64,000 bases of DNA from Duganella sp. CF458 (GCF_900113115.1 NZ_FOOF01000003.1:186001-250000); one strand, 5' to 3'; positions 1-9,608 are shown, numbered from the stretch's first letter. Notes: a model not told the origin generated them from the letters alone. Made by a program: numbers and translations.

Positions 1-14
1 GCCGGTTTTTTTTT
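1..14 (+). terminator. Tail of a rightward terminator (partial)
   Basis: The window opens with GCCGG followed by nine T residues. This looks like the closing arm and T-tract of a rho-independent terminator serving a rightward gene outside the window. In the metK direction the same stretch would give an A-run, so it is not the metK terminator. The left arm is off the edge, so the hairpin cannot be confirmed. Confidence 0.35.
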
Positions 15-30
15 GCTCGGGACAATTGCT

Positions 31-1194
31 TTACAGGCCGGCCGCAGCGCGCAGGATCGCTGCCTTGTCGGTACGCTCCCAGCTGAATTCCGGCTCTTCG
101 CGGCCGAAGTGGCCATAAGCCGCGGTCTTGGCGTAGATCGGGCGCAGCAGGTCCAGCATCTGCACGATGCCTTTCGGGCGCAGGTCGAAGTGCTCCTGCA
201 CCAGCTGGGCGATCTTCTCGTCGGAGATCACGCCGGTGCCTTCGGTGTACACGGTGATGTTAATCGGGCGTGCCACGCCGATCGCGTACGACACCTGCAC
301 CTGGCACTGGCGCGCCAGGCCGGAAGCCACCACGTTCTTGGCCACGTAGCGGGCGGCGTAGGCTGCCGAACGGTCCACCTTGGACGGGTCCTTGCCGGAG
401 AACGCACCGCCGCCGTGCGGGGCTGCGCCGCCGTAGGTGTCGACGATGATCTTGCGGCCGGTCAGGCCGCAGTCGCCCTGCGGGCCGCCGATGACGAAGC
501 GGCCGGTCGGGTTGACCAGGAACTTGGTGTCCTTGATCCATTCGGCCGGCAGCACCGGCTTGATGATCTCTTCGATCACCGCCTCTTCAATTTGCGAGTG
601 GCTCATCTCGGGCGCGTGCTGGGTCGACAGCACCACGGTATCCACGGCAACCGGGCGGCCATTCACGTAGCGCAGGGTGACCTGCGATTTCGCGTCCGGG
701 CGCAGCCATGGCAGGCGGCCATCCTTGCGCAGCTGCGACTGGCGCTCGACCAGGCGGTGCGAGTAGTAGATCGGCGCCGGCATCAGTTCCGGGGTTTCAT
801 CGCAGGCGTAGCCGAACATCAGGCCCTGGTCGCCGGCGCCCTGGTCCAGGTCGATGCCGGCACCTTCGTCGACGCCCTGGGCGATGTCCGGCGATTGCTT
901 GTCGTAAGCAACCAGCACGGCGCAGCCCTTGTAGTCGATACCGTATTCGGTGTTGTCGTAGCCGATACGCTTGATGGTATCGCGCGCTACTTGAATATAA
1001 TCCACGTTGGCGTGGGTGGTGATTTCACCTGCCAGCACCACCAGGCCGGTATTGCACAGCGTTTCCGCGGCGACGCGGGCGCGTGGGTCCTGGCTGAGGA
1101 TGGCATCCAGAATCGCATCGGAAATCTGGTCGGCTACCTTGTCCGGGTGGCCTTCAGAAACGGATTCGGAAGTGAAAAGGAAATCGTTGGACAT
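31..1194 (-). CDS. metK: S-adenosylmethionine synthetase
   Basis: This enzyme makes S-adenosylmethionine from methionine and ATP in the cytoplasm and supplies the cell's methyl donor. The 387-residue product has the family length. It shows the hallmark motifs in order: GHPDK (15-19, ATP binding), GAGDQG (119-124) and the glycine-rich GGGAFSGKD (261-269). The ATG at 1194 has a CAGGAG Shine-Dalgarno six bases upstream. The gene stands alone and is divergent from the lipid A acyltransferase pair. Its leader holds three copies of the heptamer CTTGCGA/TCGCAAG, one touching the start codon (see the separate entry). The assignment is essentially certain. Confidence 0.98.
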   Translation of the reverse strand: MSNDFLFTSESVSEGHPDKVADQISDAILDAILSQDPRARVAAETLCNTGLVVLAGEITTHANVDYIQVARDTIKRIGYDNTEYGIDYKGCAVLVAYDKQSPDIAQGVDEGAGIDLDQGAGDQGLMFGYACDETPELMPAPIYYSHRLVERQSQLRKDGRLPWLRPDAKSQVTLRYVNGRPVAVDTVVLSTQHAPEMSHSQIEEAVIEEIIKPVLPAEWIKDTKFLVNPTGRFVIGGPQGDCGLTGRKIIVDTYGGAAPHGGGAFSGKDPSKVDRSAAYAARYVAKNVVASGLARQCQVQVSYAIGVARPINITVYTEGTGVISDEKIAQLVQEHFDLRPKGIVQMLDLLRPIYAKTAAYGHFGREEPEFSWERTDKAAILRAAAGL

Positions 1195-1285
1195 CGCAAG
1201 CTCCTGACTTTGGTTCTAAATAACATTGTCGCAAAACCAATATAGCTTGCGACGCTTTAGCGAAGTTTGTATCCCGCCTCGCAAG
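1194..1285 (-). promoter_or_regulatory. metK 5' region with three CTTGCGA/TCGCAAG heptamers
   Basis: On the plus strand TCGCAAG lies at 1194-1200 and 1279-1285, and its complement CTTGCGA at 1246-1252. In the metK direction the copy nearest the gene begins right after the Shine-Dalgarno and runs into the start codon. The middle copy can pair with either outer copy. A small palindrome, CGCTTTAGCG, lies at 1253-1262. A TATATT -10-like hexamer reads leftward at about 1240-1245. If that is the promoter, the outer pair is an operator rather than RNA. I do not recognise a known SAM riboswitch class here. Confidence 0.4.
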
Positions 1286-1382
1286 TTGTCTGTTAACTCA
1301 GCGGCTACTGCAACGTGGTATTTTACGCTTCTTAAAAAATTTTTGTGCAGAGCAACGTAAAAATGCTCTTATAAATTAAGAA

Positions 1383-2243
1383 ATGCTGTTAAGAATATTT
1401 CGCTTTTTCTCCATCTTCCCCTTGCCGCTGCTGCACGCCCTGGGCGTCGGGCTCGGCTGGCTGGTCTACCTGCTGTCTCCTGCGTACCGGCGCCGCATGC
1501 GCGCCAACCTGACCCAGGCCGGCTTTTCCGCCCAACTCGGCAGCGCTATCGGCGAAGCCGGCAAGGCCATTGCCGAACTGCCCTTCATCTGGTGTGCCGA
1601 CCCGCAGCGCGTGACCGACCGCGCCACCGTGGAGAATTGGGACCTGGTGCAGCAATACCTGGATGCCGGCCAAGGCATCGTGTTCCTGACGCCGCACCTG
1701 GGCTGCTTTGAAATCACCGCCCAGGAAATCGCCCACCGCACCGAGCTGATGGTGATGTACCGCCCGCCGCGCAAGGAAGCGATGAAGCCGCTGATCGAAG
1801 GCGCCCGTGCCCGCAAGAACCTGTTGTTGGCGCCAGCCAATATGAGCGGGGTGCGCATGCTGGCCAAGTTCCTGAAGAAGGGCCGGCCGATCGGCCTGCT
1901 GCCCGACCAGGTGCCGCAGGAAGGCGAAGGCGTGTGGGCCGACTTCTTTGGCCGCACTGCCTACACCATGACCTTGCCGGCCAAGATGGCGCAACTGGGC
2001 GATGCCGTGATCCTGATCGTCTACGCCGAACGCCTGCCCGGCGGCAAAGGCTATGTGGTGCGCTTCGTGCCGTTCGAAGGCTCGCTGGCTGGCGATTCCG
2101 CAGCCCAGGCGCGTGCCATCAACGCCGCAATGGAAAAACTGATCGCGCGCTGCCCGGCCCAGTATTACTGGAGCTATAACCGCTACAAGGTACCGGCCGG
2201 CGTGGCCGGTCCGGGCGCCGCGGCGCAGGAGGCGTCGGCATGA
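1383..2243 (+). CDS. Lipid A biosynthesis acyltransferase (LpxL/HtrB family), copy 1
   Basis: This is an inner-membrane acyltransferase that adds a secondary acyl chain from acyl-ACP to a lipid A precursor. The 286-residue product begins with a hydrophobic anchor (about residues 8-30). It then carries the catalytic HX4(D/E) motif as HLGCFE, within TPHLGCFEI near residue 102, and the later LLPDQVP block typical of LpxL/LpxM proteins. There is no clear Shine-Dalgarno before the ATG at 1383, and TATAAA at 1370-1375 sits very close to it, so the transcript may be nearly leaderless. It overlaps the next acyltransferase by four bases and probably forms an operon with it and dapF. Which of the two is the primary lauroyl transferase cannot be decided from sequence. 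Confidence 0.9.
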   Translation: MLLRIFRFFSIFPLPLLHALGVGLGWLVYLLSPAYRRRMRANLTQAGFSAQLGSAIGEAGKAIAELPFIWCADPQRVTDRATVENWDLVQQYLDAGQGIVFLTPHLGCFEITAQEIAHRTELMVMYRPPRKEAMKPLIEGARARKNLLLAPANMSGVRMLAKFLKKGRPIGLLPDQVPQEGEGVWADFFGRTAYTMTLPAKMAQLGDAVILIVYAERLPGGKGYVVRFVPFEGSLAGDSAAQARAINAAMEKLIARCPAQYYWSYNRYKVPAGVAGPGAAAQEASA

Positions 2244-3136
2244 GGCTCTTGCTTGGGATGATGTGGCTGCTGCACTGGCTGCCGCTGCCGGTGCTGGGCC
2301 GGCTCGGCAAGGCGGTCGGCAACCTGCTGTTTGTGGTGATGGGCCCGCGCCGCGAGATCGCGTTGACCAACTTGCGCCTGACCATGCCGGAATTGACCGA
2401 AGCGCAGCGTCGCGACATCGCGCGCCGGCACTTCCAGGCTTACTCGCGCAGCGTGTTGGAACGTTCGATCCTGTGGTGGGCCTCCGAACCACGCCTGCGC
2501 AAGCTGATCAAGGTGGAAACCAGCGCCGGCATGCCGGCCGGCCAGGTGCCGGTGGCCGCGATGACGCAACAGCCGACTATCCTGCTGTGCCCGCATTTCG
2601 TCTGCCTCGACGTGGGCGGTGCCGCGATCGCCATGGAAGCGTCGGCATCGTCCATGTACGTCGCGCAAAAGAACAAGGTCTTCGATGAAGTGCTGCGCGC
2701 CGGCCGCGCGCGTTTCAAGCCGGTCAGGCTGTTCACCCGCCAGGACGGCATCAAGCCCATCCTGCGTGCGCTGAAGGACAAGCTGCCCTACTTCATGCTG
2801 CCGGACATGGACTTCGGCGACAAGGATGCCGAATTCGTGCCCTTTTTCGGCGTGCCTGCCGCCACCCTGACTGCCACCGCGCGCATCGCCGCCGCAACCG
2901 GCGGCCAGGTGATGCCGGTGATCGCCACCTTCCTGCCCGATTATGCGGGTTACCGTGTGAAGTTCTATCCGGTGTGGGAGAATTACCCGGGGCCCGACAT
3001 GGTGGCGGCAACGCGCCGCATGAACGAATTCATTGAAGAACGCGTCAGGGAAGCGCCTGCCGAATACTTCTGGACCCACAAGCGCTTCAAGACCCGCCCG
3101 GAAGGCCAGCCTTCCTTCTATTCGAAGAAACGATGA
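2240..3136 (+). CDS. Lipid A biosynthesis acyltransferase (LpxL/HtrB family), copy 2
   Basis: This is a second secondary acyltransferase of lipid A assembly, 298 residues, with an N-terminal membrane anchor and the catalytic motif HFVCLD in [13 protein letters not shown]. It keeps the canonical HX4D form, whereas its upstream paralogue has HX4E. Later blocks [10 protein letters not shown] and a C-terminal [15 protein letters not shown] are typical of the family. ATGA overlaps link it to the copy before it and to dapF after it, so translation is probably coupled. Tandem LpxL-like genes suggest the two add different acyl chains, as LpxL and LpxM do in E. coli. That is inference. Confidence 0.9.
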   Translation: MRLLLGMMWLLHWLPLPVLGRLGKAVGNLLFVVMGPRREIALTNLRLTMPELTEAQRRDIARRHFQAYSRSVLERSILWWASEPRLRKLIKVETSAGMPAGQVPVAAMTQQPTILLCPHFVCLDVGGAAIAMEASASSMYVAQKNKVFDEVLRAGRARFKPVRLFTRQDGIKPILRALKDKLPYFMLPDMDFGDKDAEFVPFFGVPAATLTATARIAAATGGQVMPVIATFLPDYAGYRVKFYPVWENYPGPDMVAATRRMNEFIEERVREAPAEYFWTHKRFKTRPEGQPSFYSKKR

Positions 3137-3996
3137 AACTCAAATTCACCAAGATGCACGGCGCCGGCAATGACTTCGTGGTCATTGACGCCATCAACCA
3201 GCAAGTCGACTTCAGCCCGGCCCAATGGCAGGCGCTGGCCGACCGCCGTTTCGGCGTGGGTGCGGACCAGATGCTGGTGGTGGAAAAGTCGAGCGTGCCG
3301 GGTTGCGATTTCCGCTACCGCATCTTCAACAACGACGGCGGCGAAGTGGAGCAGTGCGGCAACGGCTCGCGCGCCTTCGTCAAGTTCGTGGTGGAAAAAG
3401 GCCTGACCGCGGCGCGCAAGATCAGGGTGGAAACCCTGGCCGGCATCATTGAACCGCGCCTGGAGGACGATGGCAGCATTACCGTCGACATGGGCGCGCC
3501 GGTGCTGGAGCCGGCGCAAGTGCCGTTCGATGCCGACGGCTTGCAGGGCCAGCCGGAAGGCCGCGAAACCCTGTGGCCGCTGGTGCTGGAACTGGGCGGC
3601 CAGCGCGAGTCGGTGCAGGTGTCGGTGGTGTCGATGGGTAACCCGCATGCGGTGCAGGTGGTGGCCGATGTGGACAGTGCGCCGGTGGAACTGGTGGGCC
3701 CGCTGATCGAGCACCATCCACGCTTCCCGAAGCGGGTCAATGCCGGCTTCATGCAACTGCTGGAGCGCCAACATGTGAAGCTGCGCGTGTTCGAACGCGG
3801 GGCCGGCGAAACGCTGGCGTGCGGCACGGGCGCCTGCGCCGCGGTGGTGGCGGGCATCCGCCGCGGCTTGCTCGATTCACCGGTGCGGGTCGATGCGCGC
3901 GGCGGCCAGCTGTCGATTGCCTGGGCCGGCGAAGGCCGGCCGGTCTACCTGACAGGGCCGGCGGTGACGGTCTTTGAGGGTGAGATCACCGTCTAA
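3133..3996 (+). CDS. dapF: Diaminopimelate epimerase
   Basis: The enzyme converts LL- to meso-diaminopimelate for lysine and peptidoglycan synthesis. The 287-residue protein begins with the family signature [13 protein letters not shown]. It carries both cysteines of the cofactor-independent two-base mechanism, in [11 protein letters not shown] (near residue 75) and LACGTGACA (near residue 230). The start overlaps the preceding acyltransferase stop by four bases. The gene is convergent with the Sel1-repeat gene, 17 bases away, and a short imperfect hairpin (AAACC...GGTTT) lies in the gap. Identity is secure. Confidence 0.97.
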   Translation: MKLKFTKMHGAGNDFVVIDAINQQVDFSPAQWQALADRRFGVGADQMLVVEKSSVPGCDFRYRIFNNDGGEVEQCGNGSRAFVKFVVEKGLTAARKIRVETLAGIIEPRLEDDGSITVDMGAPVLEPAQVPFDADGLQGQPEGRETLWPLVLELGGQRESVQVSVVSMGNPHAVQVVADVDSAPVELVGPLIEHHPRFPKRVNAGFMQLLERQHVKLRVFERGAGETLACGTGACAAVVAGIRRGLLDSPVRVDARGGQLSIAWAGEGRPVYLTGPAVTVFEGEITV

Positions 3997-4013
3997 AACC
4001 GGTCAAGCGGGTT

Positions 4014-5267
4014 TCACGCAGCCGCCATCATGTCGGCGCCCAGCCAGCTCTTGAGCCGGTACAGGCGCTGGCGGTAGTTTCCTTCCATATCCGCATCGAC
4101 CTGCTCGAACAGCCGTACGATGCGATCGAGCTTCTGCCGCTCCGCCGCGGTGCGCACCAACACCAGGCGGCGCTTGCTGCGCCCATAGCTGGCGCGGATA
4201 TCGACCACCAGGCAATGGCCCTGGTCGGCCGCCTTCACATCCAATAGCAACGCTTCGGCCCGCGTCAGGCGGAACATGGCCGCCAGTTCGATGCGCGCCG
4301 CCAGCAACGGCTGGCTGCTGAGGATTTCACGCGTCAGCAAAGGCAACAAGGGATCGGCCCAGCCGGCCGGCGGCGGTGGCGGCGCGATCCGCTCCAGCGC
4401 CTGCTGTGCTTCGGCACTGCCCTGCGCCGCTGCTTTCTGCAGCCAGTACACCGCCCGGACATCATTGTCTTCGGCGCCACGGCGCGCGCGCCAGGCATGG
4501 ATGCCGCATTCGAGCTGCGCGCCGCTATGGCCCATGTCCGCCGCGCGCTCCAGGCAGGCATGGGCCTCGCTCGCACTGCGCTGGGAAAATTCGGGGCGGA
4601 TATAAATGCGCGACATGGCAAACCAGGCGTCCGCCAGTCCTTGTTCGCCGGCCTGCGCCAGCCAGCGCAGGGCGCGCTTGAAGTTGACCGTGCCGCTGCT
4701 GGACTCCACCCGGTCGCCCTCGCTGTTCATGCGCGCCAGGTGCAGGCCCAGCGTCAGCTGGGCATCGCGGTCGCCGCCCTGGGCGGCCAGGGTGCGCAAG
4801 CGCAGCAGTTCGTCCTGGTCGGCGTCCGGCTCGGCCTCCAGTGCGCGCCAGGCCTCCGGCACGCTGGCCGGCAGCTCCGGGCCGGGCAGCGCCGCACGTG
4901 GCGGCGCGGCCGGCATGGCGGCCTGGCGCGACTGGCCGGCCGCGGCGGGCGGCGCCGGCTCGACGCGCCGCAACTGCCCCAGCACCCGCACCGCTGCCGG
5001 GATGCCTTCCTGCGCGGCGCGCACGAACCACTGCAAGGCCTGGGCCCGCGCAGGCTGCGCCACTTCGAAGGGGATATGGGCGCCAATCAGTCGCCAGGCT
5101 TCTTCCACGCCCTGGGTCGCGGCGCGGCAGAGCCAATGCAAGGCTGTCGGCATGTTTTGTGGCAGGCTGGCCCCGCCGAAAAGGTAGAGCTTGCCCAACG
5201 CGAGTTGGGCTGCGGCGTCTCCTGACCGCGCTCCCCTGATGATCACCAGCTCGTCTCGATTTGCCAT
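4014..5267 (-). CDS. Sel1-repeat (TPR-like) protein of unknown function
   Basis: The product has 417 residues when started at the ATG at 5267 (MANRDELVII). A longer frame upstream lacks family-like sequence. It contains several Sel1-like repeats of about 36 residues, each with the A-x-L-x-L-G core and alternating small residues: AAAQLALGKLYLFG, GIPAAVRVLGQLRR, GDRDAQLTLGLHLA, GHSGAQLECGIHAW and GSAEAQQALERI. The C-terminal 120 residues lack repeats. No signal peptide or membrane segment is evident, so it is probably a cytoplasmic scaffold. Sel1 proteins mediate protein contacts in signalling or envelope stress, but nothing here indicates a partner. It faces away from the porin. Confidence 0.8.
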   Translation of the reverse strand: MANRDELVIIRGARSGDAAAQLALGKLYLFGGASLPQNMPTALHWLCRAATQGVEEAWRLIGAHIPFEVAQPARAQALQWFVRAAQEGIPAAVRVLGQLRRVEPAPPAAAGQSRQAAMPAAPPRAALPGPELPASVPEAWRALEAEPDADQDELLRLRTLAAQGGDRDAQLTLGLHLARMNSEGDRVESSSGTVNFKRALRWLAQAGEQGLADAWFAMSRIYIRPEFSQRSASEAHACLERAADMGHSGAQLECGIHAWRARRGAEDNDVRAVYWLQKAAAQGSAEAQQALERIAPPPPPAGWADPLLPLLTREILSSQPLLAARIELAAMFRLTRAEALLLDVKAADQGHCLVVDIRASYGRSKRRLVLVRTAAERQKLDRIVRLFEQVDADMEGNYRQRLYRLKSWLGADMMAAA

Positions 5268-5565
5268 CGATGTATCCGGTTCCAAGGAATAAGCTGCATG
5301 TCCAGTGTAGCCGCCCCACCAAAGGGTGGCGCATGACTCCCGGACTTTTTGATGTGTGACAAATGTGACAGGCCTAGCTTTCGGCTTCCTTACAGGTCTT
5401 GCACGAAATGAGCAGGCTGGCAAGCGTTTCAAAAATACAACAGGGGCGCCCGCTTTTGACCATTTTTCGTGCAGCTACATGACCAATCGGCCCGGATGCG
5501 GCGCGATCTGCACTTATCGTATAACCATCCCCGTACCCGGTTTGACTTATCAAAAGGACGAACAC

Positions 5566-6660
5566 ATGAAGAAATCGTTATTGGCCCTGGCCTTGATGGG
5601 CGCCTTCAGCAGTGCTGCCTTTGCGCAATCCTCCGTCACCATTTATGGCACGCTGGATGCCGGCATTACCAAGACCACCAATACGGCGAACACCGCCATT
5701 CAGGAAGCCAAACGCGACAACAACAGGCTGGGCTTCCGCGGCGTCGAAGATCTGGGCAGCGGCCTGAAGGCCCTGTTCCACCTGGAGATCCGCTTCGAAC
5801 CCGACACCGGCACCATCGAAGGCGTCAACCGTCCGCTGTTCCAGGGCCAGAGCCGGGTCGGCCTGCAAGGCGGCTTCGGCACCATCCGCGCCGGCCGCGC
5901 GCTGACCTCGCTGCAGGAAACCAGCACCCAGTTCGAACCATGGTCCGGCATGCCGAACCAGGCCGGCTTCCAGACCGACATCATGGTCTCCGGCTACCGC
6001 ACCTCCCTGTCCGGCAGCGGCTCCGATCCGTTCGGCCAGGCCGGCAACTCCGGCAACCGCTTCTCCAACGCGATCTGGTACAACACGCCGGTCTTCAACG
6101 GCTTCCAGCTGAACGTCAACATCGGCAGCAAGGAAAACAATGGCCTGCCCACGGCCATCGTCGGCCGCGGCACCGTGGCGGCGCCGCAGTATCCGGTGGG
6201 CTCGCTGGCCGGCGCCTATCCGTATTCGGTCAGCGCCACCTATATGGCGCCGGGCACCGCGCCGCAGTGGGCCATCTATGCCGGTACCGAACGCAATGCG
6301 ACCGAGGTCAAGTGGCATTCGGTCGGCGCCTACTTCCGTCCGATGCCGGAACTGAAGCTGATGGCCAATTACGGCAAGCAGGACCTGGGCCACATCATGG
6401 CCGCCAACGACGGCATCACTGCCTGGATGCTGGGCGCCAACTACACTTATGGTCCCGGCATGTTCCGCGTGGGCTACGGCCAGAAGGATCCGGACGGCCA
6501 GCTCAAGACCAAACAGTTCTCGGTCGGCTACGAATACAACCTCTCGCCGCGCACCTACCTGTACCTCGACCTGTCGCAGAAGAAACTGCCGCTCACCGCG
6601 GCGTCGACCTCGGACGTCAACCAGAACCATTACGCGCTGGGCATCCACCACAACTTCTGA
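5566..6660 (+). CDS. Gram-negative general porin (Porin_4 / OmpC-like)
   Basis: This is an outer-membrane trimeric beta-barrel porin for small hydrophilic solutes. The 364-residue precursor starts with a clear signal peptide cleaved at AFA-QSS (about residue 20). It continues with the classic betaproteobacterial start SSVTIYGTLDAGI and the GFRGVEDLGSGLKALFHLE block. It ends in HHNF, the terminal phenylalanine being the BAM recognition residue. The ATG at 5566 follows AAAGGACG. The upstream gap (5268-5565) carries TATAAC at about 5519-5524 as a possible -10 and two TGTGACA direct repeats at 5355-5361 and 5364-5370. Substrate preference cannot be read. Confidence 0.95.
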   Translation: MKKSLLALALMGAFSSAAFAQSSVTIYGTLDAGITKTTNTANTAIQEAKRDNNRLGFRGVEDLGSGLKALFHLEIRFEPDTGTIEGVNRPLFQGQSRVGLQGGFGTIRAGRALTSLQETSTQFEPWSGMPNQAGFQTDIMVSGYRTSLSGSGSDPFGQAGNSGNRFSNAIWYNTPVFNGFQLNVNIGSKENNGLPTAIVGRGTVAAPQYPVGSLAGAYPYSVSATYMAPGTAPQWAIYAGTERNATEVKWHSVGAYFRPMPELKLMANYGKQDLGHIMAANDGITAWMLGANYTYGPGMFRVGYGQKDPDGQLKTKQFSVGYEYNLSPRTYLYLDLSQKKLPLTAASTSDVNQNHYALGIHHNF

Positions 6661-6759
6661 ACCTGCACATGGCGGCCGGGCCCGCAGGGCCTGGTCCACC
6701 AAGCGCCTGCCCCTTCGGTTAAAATGTCCACGCCTGCAATATTCGATGTGACATCAACA

Positions 6760-7431
6760 ATGACCGACACCCTGGATTCCGCAATCGTCGCGCAGTACCT
6801 GGCCGACCATCCGCATTTCTTCGAAGAACACGCCAACCTGCTGGGCGACGTCAGGCTGTCCAGCCCGCTGACCGGGCGCGCGGTGTCGCTGCAGGAGCGC
6901 CAGATGGAAGTCATGCGCGACAAATATAAAGCGCTGGAATTGCGCATGGCCGACCTGACCCGCCATGCCGAGGCCAACGCCGCCATCGCCAACCGTTTCC
7001 ACAGCTGGAACCGGGCCATCCTGCAAACGCGCGACGATGCCGCCGTGCCGCGCGCCGTGGCGCAAGGCCTGGTCGACAGCTTCACCGTGCCGGCGGCCAC
7101 CCTGCGCCTGTTCAACGTGGCGCCGGAATTCGCCGGCGAATGGTTTGCCAGCGGCGTGTCGGAAGACGCCCGCCTGTTCGCCAACAGCCTGCTGACACCG
7201 TACTGCGGCAGCAATAACGATTTCGAAGCCGTGCGCTGGCTGGACCAGGCGGAGCAGGTCAAGTCCGCCGTGATCCTGCCGCTGCGCAAGCCAGGCTCCA
7301 AGGGCCCGGCCTTCGGCCTGCTGATCATGGGTTCGCCCGACCCGGAACGTTTCACTTCCCTGATGGCGACCGACTTCCTGGTCCACATCGGCGAAACCGC
7401 CAGCGTGGCCCTGGCCCCCCTGCTCGCTTGA
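6760..7431 (+). CDS. DUF484 family protein
   Basis: This is a 223-residue cytoplasmic protein of the DUF484 family, whose fold resembles a GAF domain. The N-terminal helix motif VAQYLADHPHFFEEHANLLGD and the following QERQMEVMRDKYKALE coiled segment are diagnostic. Members commonly sit directly upstream of xerC, as here, with a four-base gap, but no biochemical role is established. I chose the ATG at 6760 because it begins just before the conserved region. An in-frame ATG at 6724 adds twelve residues but overlaps a TTAAAAT -10-like sequence. Neither has a strong Shine-Dalgarno. Confidence 0.88.
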   Translation: MTDTLDSAIVAQYLADHPHFFEEHANLLGDVRLSSPLTGRAVSLQERQMEVMRDKYKALELRMADLTRHAEANAAIANRFHSWNRAILQTRDDAAVPRAVAQGLVDSFTVPAATLRLFNVAPEFAGEWFASGVSEDARLFANSLLTPYCGSNNDFEAVRWLDQAEQVKSAVILPLRKPGSKGPAFGLLIMGSPDPERFTSLMATDFLVHIGETASVALAPLLA

Positions 7432-7435
7432 TGCC

Positions 7436-8380
7436 ATGAGCGGCGCCGGCAAGCTGGAACAGGCCGACGCCTACCTGGCCCACCTGGCCACCCAGCGCAA
7501 ACTGTCCGCGCACACGGTGGCCGCCTATGGCCGCGACCTGCGCGAGCTGGCCGCCCTGTCCGACGGCAAGGCCTGGCACGCCCTCACCCACTTCGATATC
7601 CGCCGCTATGCGGCCCAGCTCCATGGCCGCGGCCTGGATGCGCGCAGCATTGCGCGCAAGCTGTCCGGCTGGCGCGGCTTCTTCGCCTGGCTCGGCCAGC
7701 ACAGCACGCTGGCGGCCAATCCGGTGGAAGGCGTGCGCGCCCCGAAACGCGCCAAGACCCTGCCCAAGGCCCTGTCGGTGGACGATGCGGTGCAACTGGT
7801 GGCCCCCGCTGCGCCGCAGGCGGGCGCGGGCGAACCGGCCCGGCTGTGCAACCGCGCCATGTTCGAATTGCTGTACTCGAGCGGCTTGCGGGTGTCCGAA
7901 CTGGCCGGCCTGGACCGCGAATTCCGCAAGGCCGGCGACGGCCAGCCCGCTTCGCTGGGCTGGCTGGAACTGGACAACGCCGAAGTGGTGGTCACCGGCA
8001 AGGGCAGCAAGATGCGCCGCGTCCCGGTCGGCAGCGCCGCCCTCGCGGCGCTGCGAGCCTGGCTGGCGGTGCGCCCCGCGCCGGCCGATGGCAGCAGCGC
8101 ACTGTTCGTCAACGAGCGCGGCAACCGCGTCACGCCGCGCGTGGTGCAGTTGCGGCTGAGGGCGCATGGCATCCAGGCCGGCGCGCCGGTCGCGGTGCAC
8201 CCGCACATGCTGCGCCACTCGTTTGCCTCGCATGTCTTGCAGTCGTCGGGCGACCTGCGCGCGGTGCAGGAAATGCTGGGCCACGCCAGCATTACCTCGA
8301 CCCAGGTCTACACCGCGCTGGATTTCCAGCACCTGGCGCTGGTCTATGACAAGGCCCACCCAAGGGCTAAAATTAAATAG
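7436..8380 (+). CDS. xerC: Tyrosine recombinase XerC
   Basis: This recombinase acts with XerD at dif to resolve chromosome dimers. The 314-residue protein has the N-terminal SAM-like core-binding domain (about 5-95) and the C-terminal catalytic domain. The catalytic residues are visible in order: Arg in SSGLRVSEL, Lys in VTGKGSKMRR, the HxxR of HMLRHSFASH, His in LGHASI, and the tyrosine nucleophile in TQVYTAL. Its place downstream of DUF484 and upstream of the GTPase-dksA pair is the usual arrangement for chromosomal xerC in Burkholderiales. It is therefore the housekeeping enzyme and not a phage integrase. Confidence 0.96.
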   Translation: MSGAGKLEQADAYLAHLATQRKLSAHTVAAYGRDLRELAALSDGKAWHALTHFDIRRYAAQLHGRGLDARSIARKLSGWRGFFAWLGQHSTLAANPVEGVRAPKRAKTLPKALSVDDAVQLVAPAAPQAGAGEPARLCNRAMFELLYSSGLRVSELAGLDREFRKAGDGQPASLGWLELDNAEVVVTGKGSKMRRVPVGSAALAALRAWLAVRPAPADGSSALFVNERGNRVTPRVVQLRLRAHGIQAGAPVAVHPHMLRHSFASHVLQSSGDLRAVQEMLGHASITSTQVYTALDFQHLALVYDKAHPRAKIK

Positions 8381-8472
8381 CCGGGAACTTGATCCTGCTC
8401 AAGTTTGCCCATTTGCCAGCATTTCCAGAATTCCGGCATAATCGACCGATTCCCAATGCTTCCCGTACCACT

Positions 8473-9537
8473 ATGGCCATGATCCCAACCACCATCCTGA
8501 CCGGCTTTCTTGGCGCCGGCAAAACCACGCTGCTGAACCGCATCTTGCGCGAAGAGCATGGCATGAAGATCGCCGTGATTGAAAACGAATTCGGCCAGGA
8601 GAATATCGACAACGAGATCCTGGTGCAGGAATCGCGCGAGCAAATCGTGGAGATGAACAACGGCTGCATCTGCTGCACCGTGCGCGGCGACCTGATCGTC
8701 GGCCTGAGCGACCTGGCCAAGCGCCGCGCCGCCGGCGAGATCGCATTCGACCGCGTGGTGATTGAAACCACCGGCCTGGCCAATCCCGGTCCGGTGGCCC
8801 AGACTTTCTTCATCGACGAGGAAGTAGGCGCTCACTATATGCTCGACGCCGTGGTCACGGTGGTCGATGCGCGCCACGCCATGCAGCAGCTTGACGAACA
8901 CGAAGAAGCCCAGCGCCAGGTCGGCTTTGCCGACAAGATCCTGCTGTCCAAGACCGACCTGGTGGATGCCGCCGCGGTCGACGCGCTGAGCGCGCGCCTG
9001 AAGCGCATCAACCCGCGCGCGCCGATCGGCCGTTCCGATTTCGGCAAGGCACCGCTGGCCGAGGTGCTGGACCTGCGCGGCTTCAACTTGAACGAAAAGC
9101 TGGAAATCGACCCCGACTTCCTGGCCGAGGACGAGCACGGCCACGAGCACGACCATGAGCACTGCGGGCACGACCCTGAGCACGGCCATGTGCACGACGA
9201 GCACTGCGGCCATCACGACCACCACCACGCCCATCACACCGACGATATCGCGGCCTTCGTGTTCAAGAGCGAACGCCCGTTTGACCCGGCCAAGCTGGAT
9301 GAATTCCTGGGCGGTCTGGTAGATGTGTACGGTCCTCGCATGTTGCGTTACAAAGGCGTATTGTTGATGCAGGGCGCAGAAAGGAAAGTGGTATTCCAGG
9401 GCGTGCATCAATTGATGGGCAGCGACCTGGGTGCAAAATGGGGCGAAAACGAGACACGGGCCAGCAAAATGGTGTTTATTGGCAAAAATCTCCCGAAAGA
9501 CATCTTTATTACTGGCCTTGAACAATGTTTGGTATAA
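8473..9537 (+). CDS. COG0523 (CobW/YjiA-type) GTPase, putative metallochaperone
   Basis: This is a 354-residue G3E-family GTPase. It shows Walker A GFLGAGKTTLLN (11-22), the metal-binding GCICC motif (64-68) that defines COG0523, and the C-terminal CobW_C domain. Between them, at about residues 219-257, lies a run of His, Asp, Glu and two Cys (repeats like HEHDHEHCGHD and HHDHHHAHH), a probable zinc or nickel store. COG0523 proteins deliver or insert metals, often under zinc limitation, using GTP. The ATG at 8473 fits the conserved start, with a second ATG six bases on. It lies 71 bases upstream of dksA. Confidence 0.9.
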   Translation: MAMIPTTILTGFLGAGKTTLLNRILREEHGMKIAVIENEFGQENIDNEILVQESREQIVEMNNGCICCTVRGDLIVGLSDLAKRRAAGEIAFDRVVIETTGLANPGPVAQTFFIDEEVGAHYMLDAVVTVVDARHAMQQLDEHEEAQRQVGFADKILLSKTDLVDAAAVDALSARLKRINPRAPIGRSDFGKAPLAEVLDLRGFNLNEKLEIDPDFLAEDEHGHEHDHEHCGHDPEHGHVHDEHCGHHDHHHAHHTDDIAAFVFKSERPFDPAKLDEFLGGLVDVYGPRMLRYKGVLLMQGAERKVVFQGVHQLMGSDLGAKWGENETRASKMVFIGKNLPKDIFITGLEQCLV

Positions 9538-9608
9538 ACTAAGGCGTTTTTTTGGCGCCACCCACGCAGAAATTTGAAAACTCCGTCGTATCGAAGGTAA
9601 GCGAAGTC

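Noticed and set aside
13-1245. 410-residue open frame opposite metK
   Set aside because: It is the complement of a certain gene in a GC-rich genome; composition is Arg/His/Ala/Gly-rich with no motif.
1194-1382. A known SAM riboswitch upstream of metK
   Set aside because: I could not match any known SAM riboswitch class, and the candidate promoter lies too close to the gene for one. Only the heptamer repeats are reported.
7436-8380. Phage or integron integrase
   Set aside because: Sequence, size and linkage with DUF484 identify chromosomal XerC; no phage genes or attC sites are nearby.
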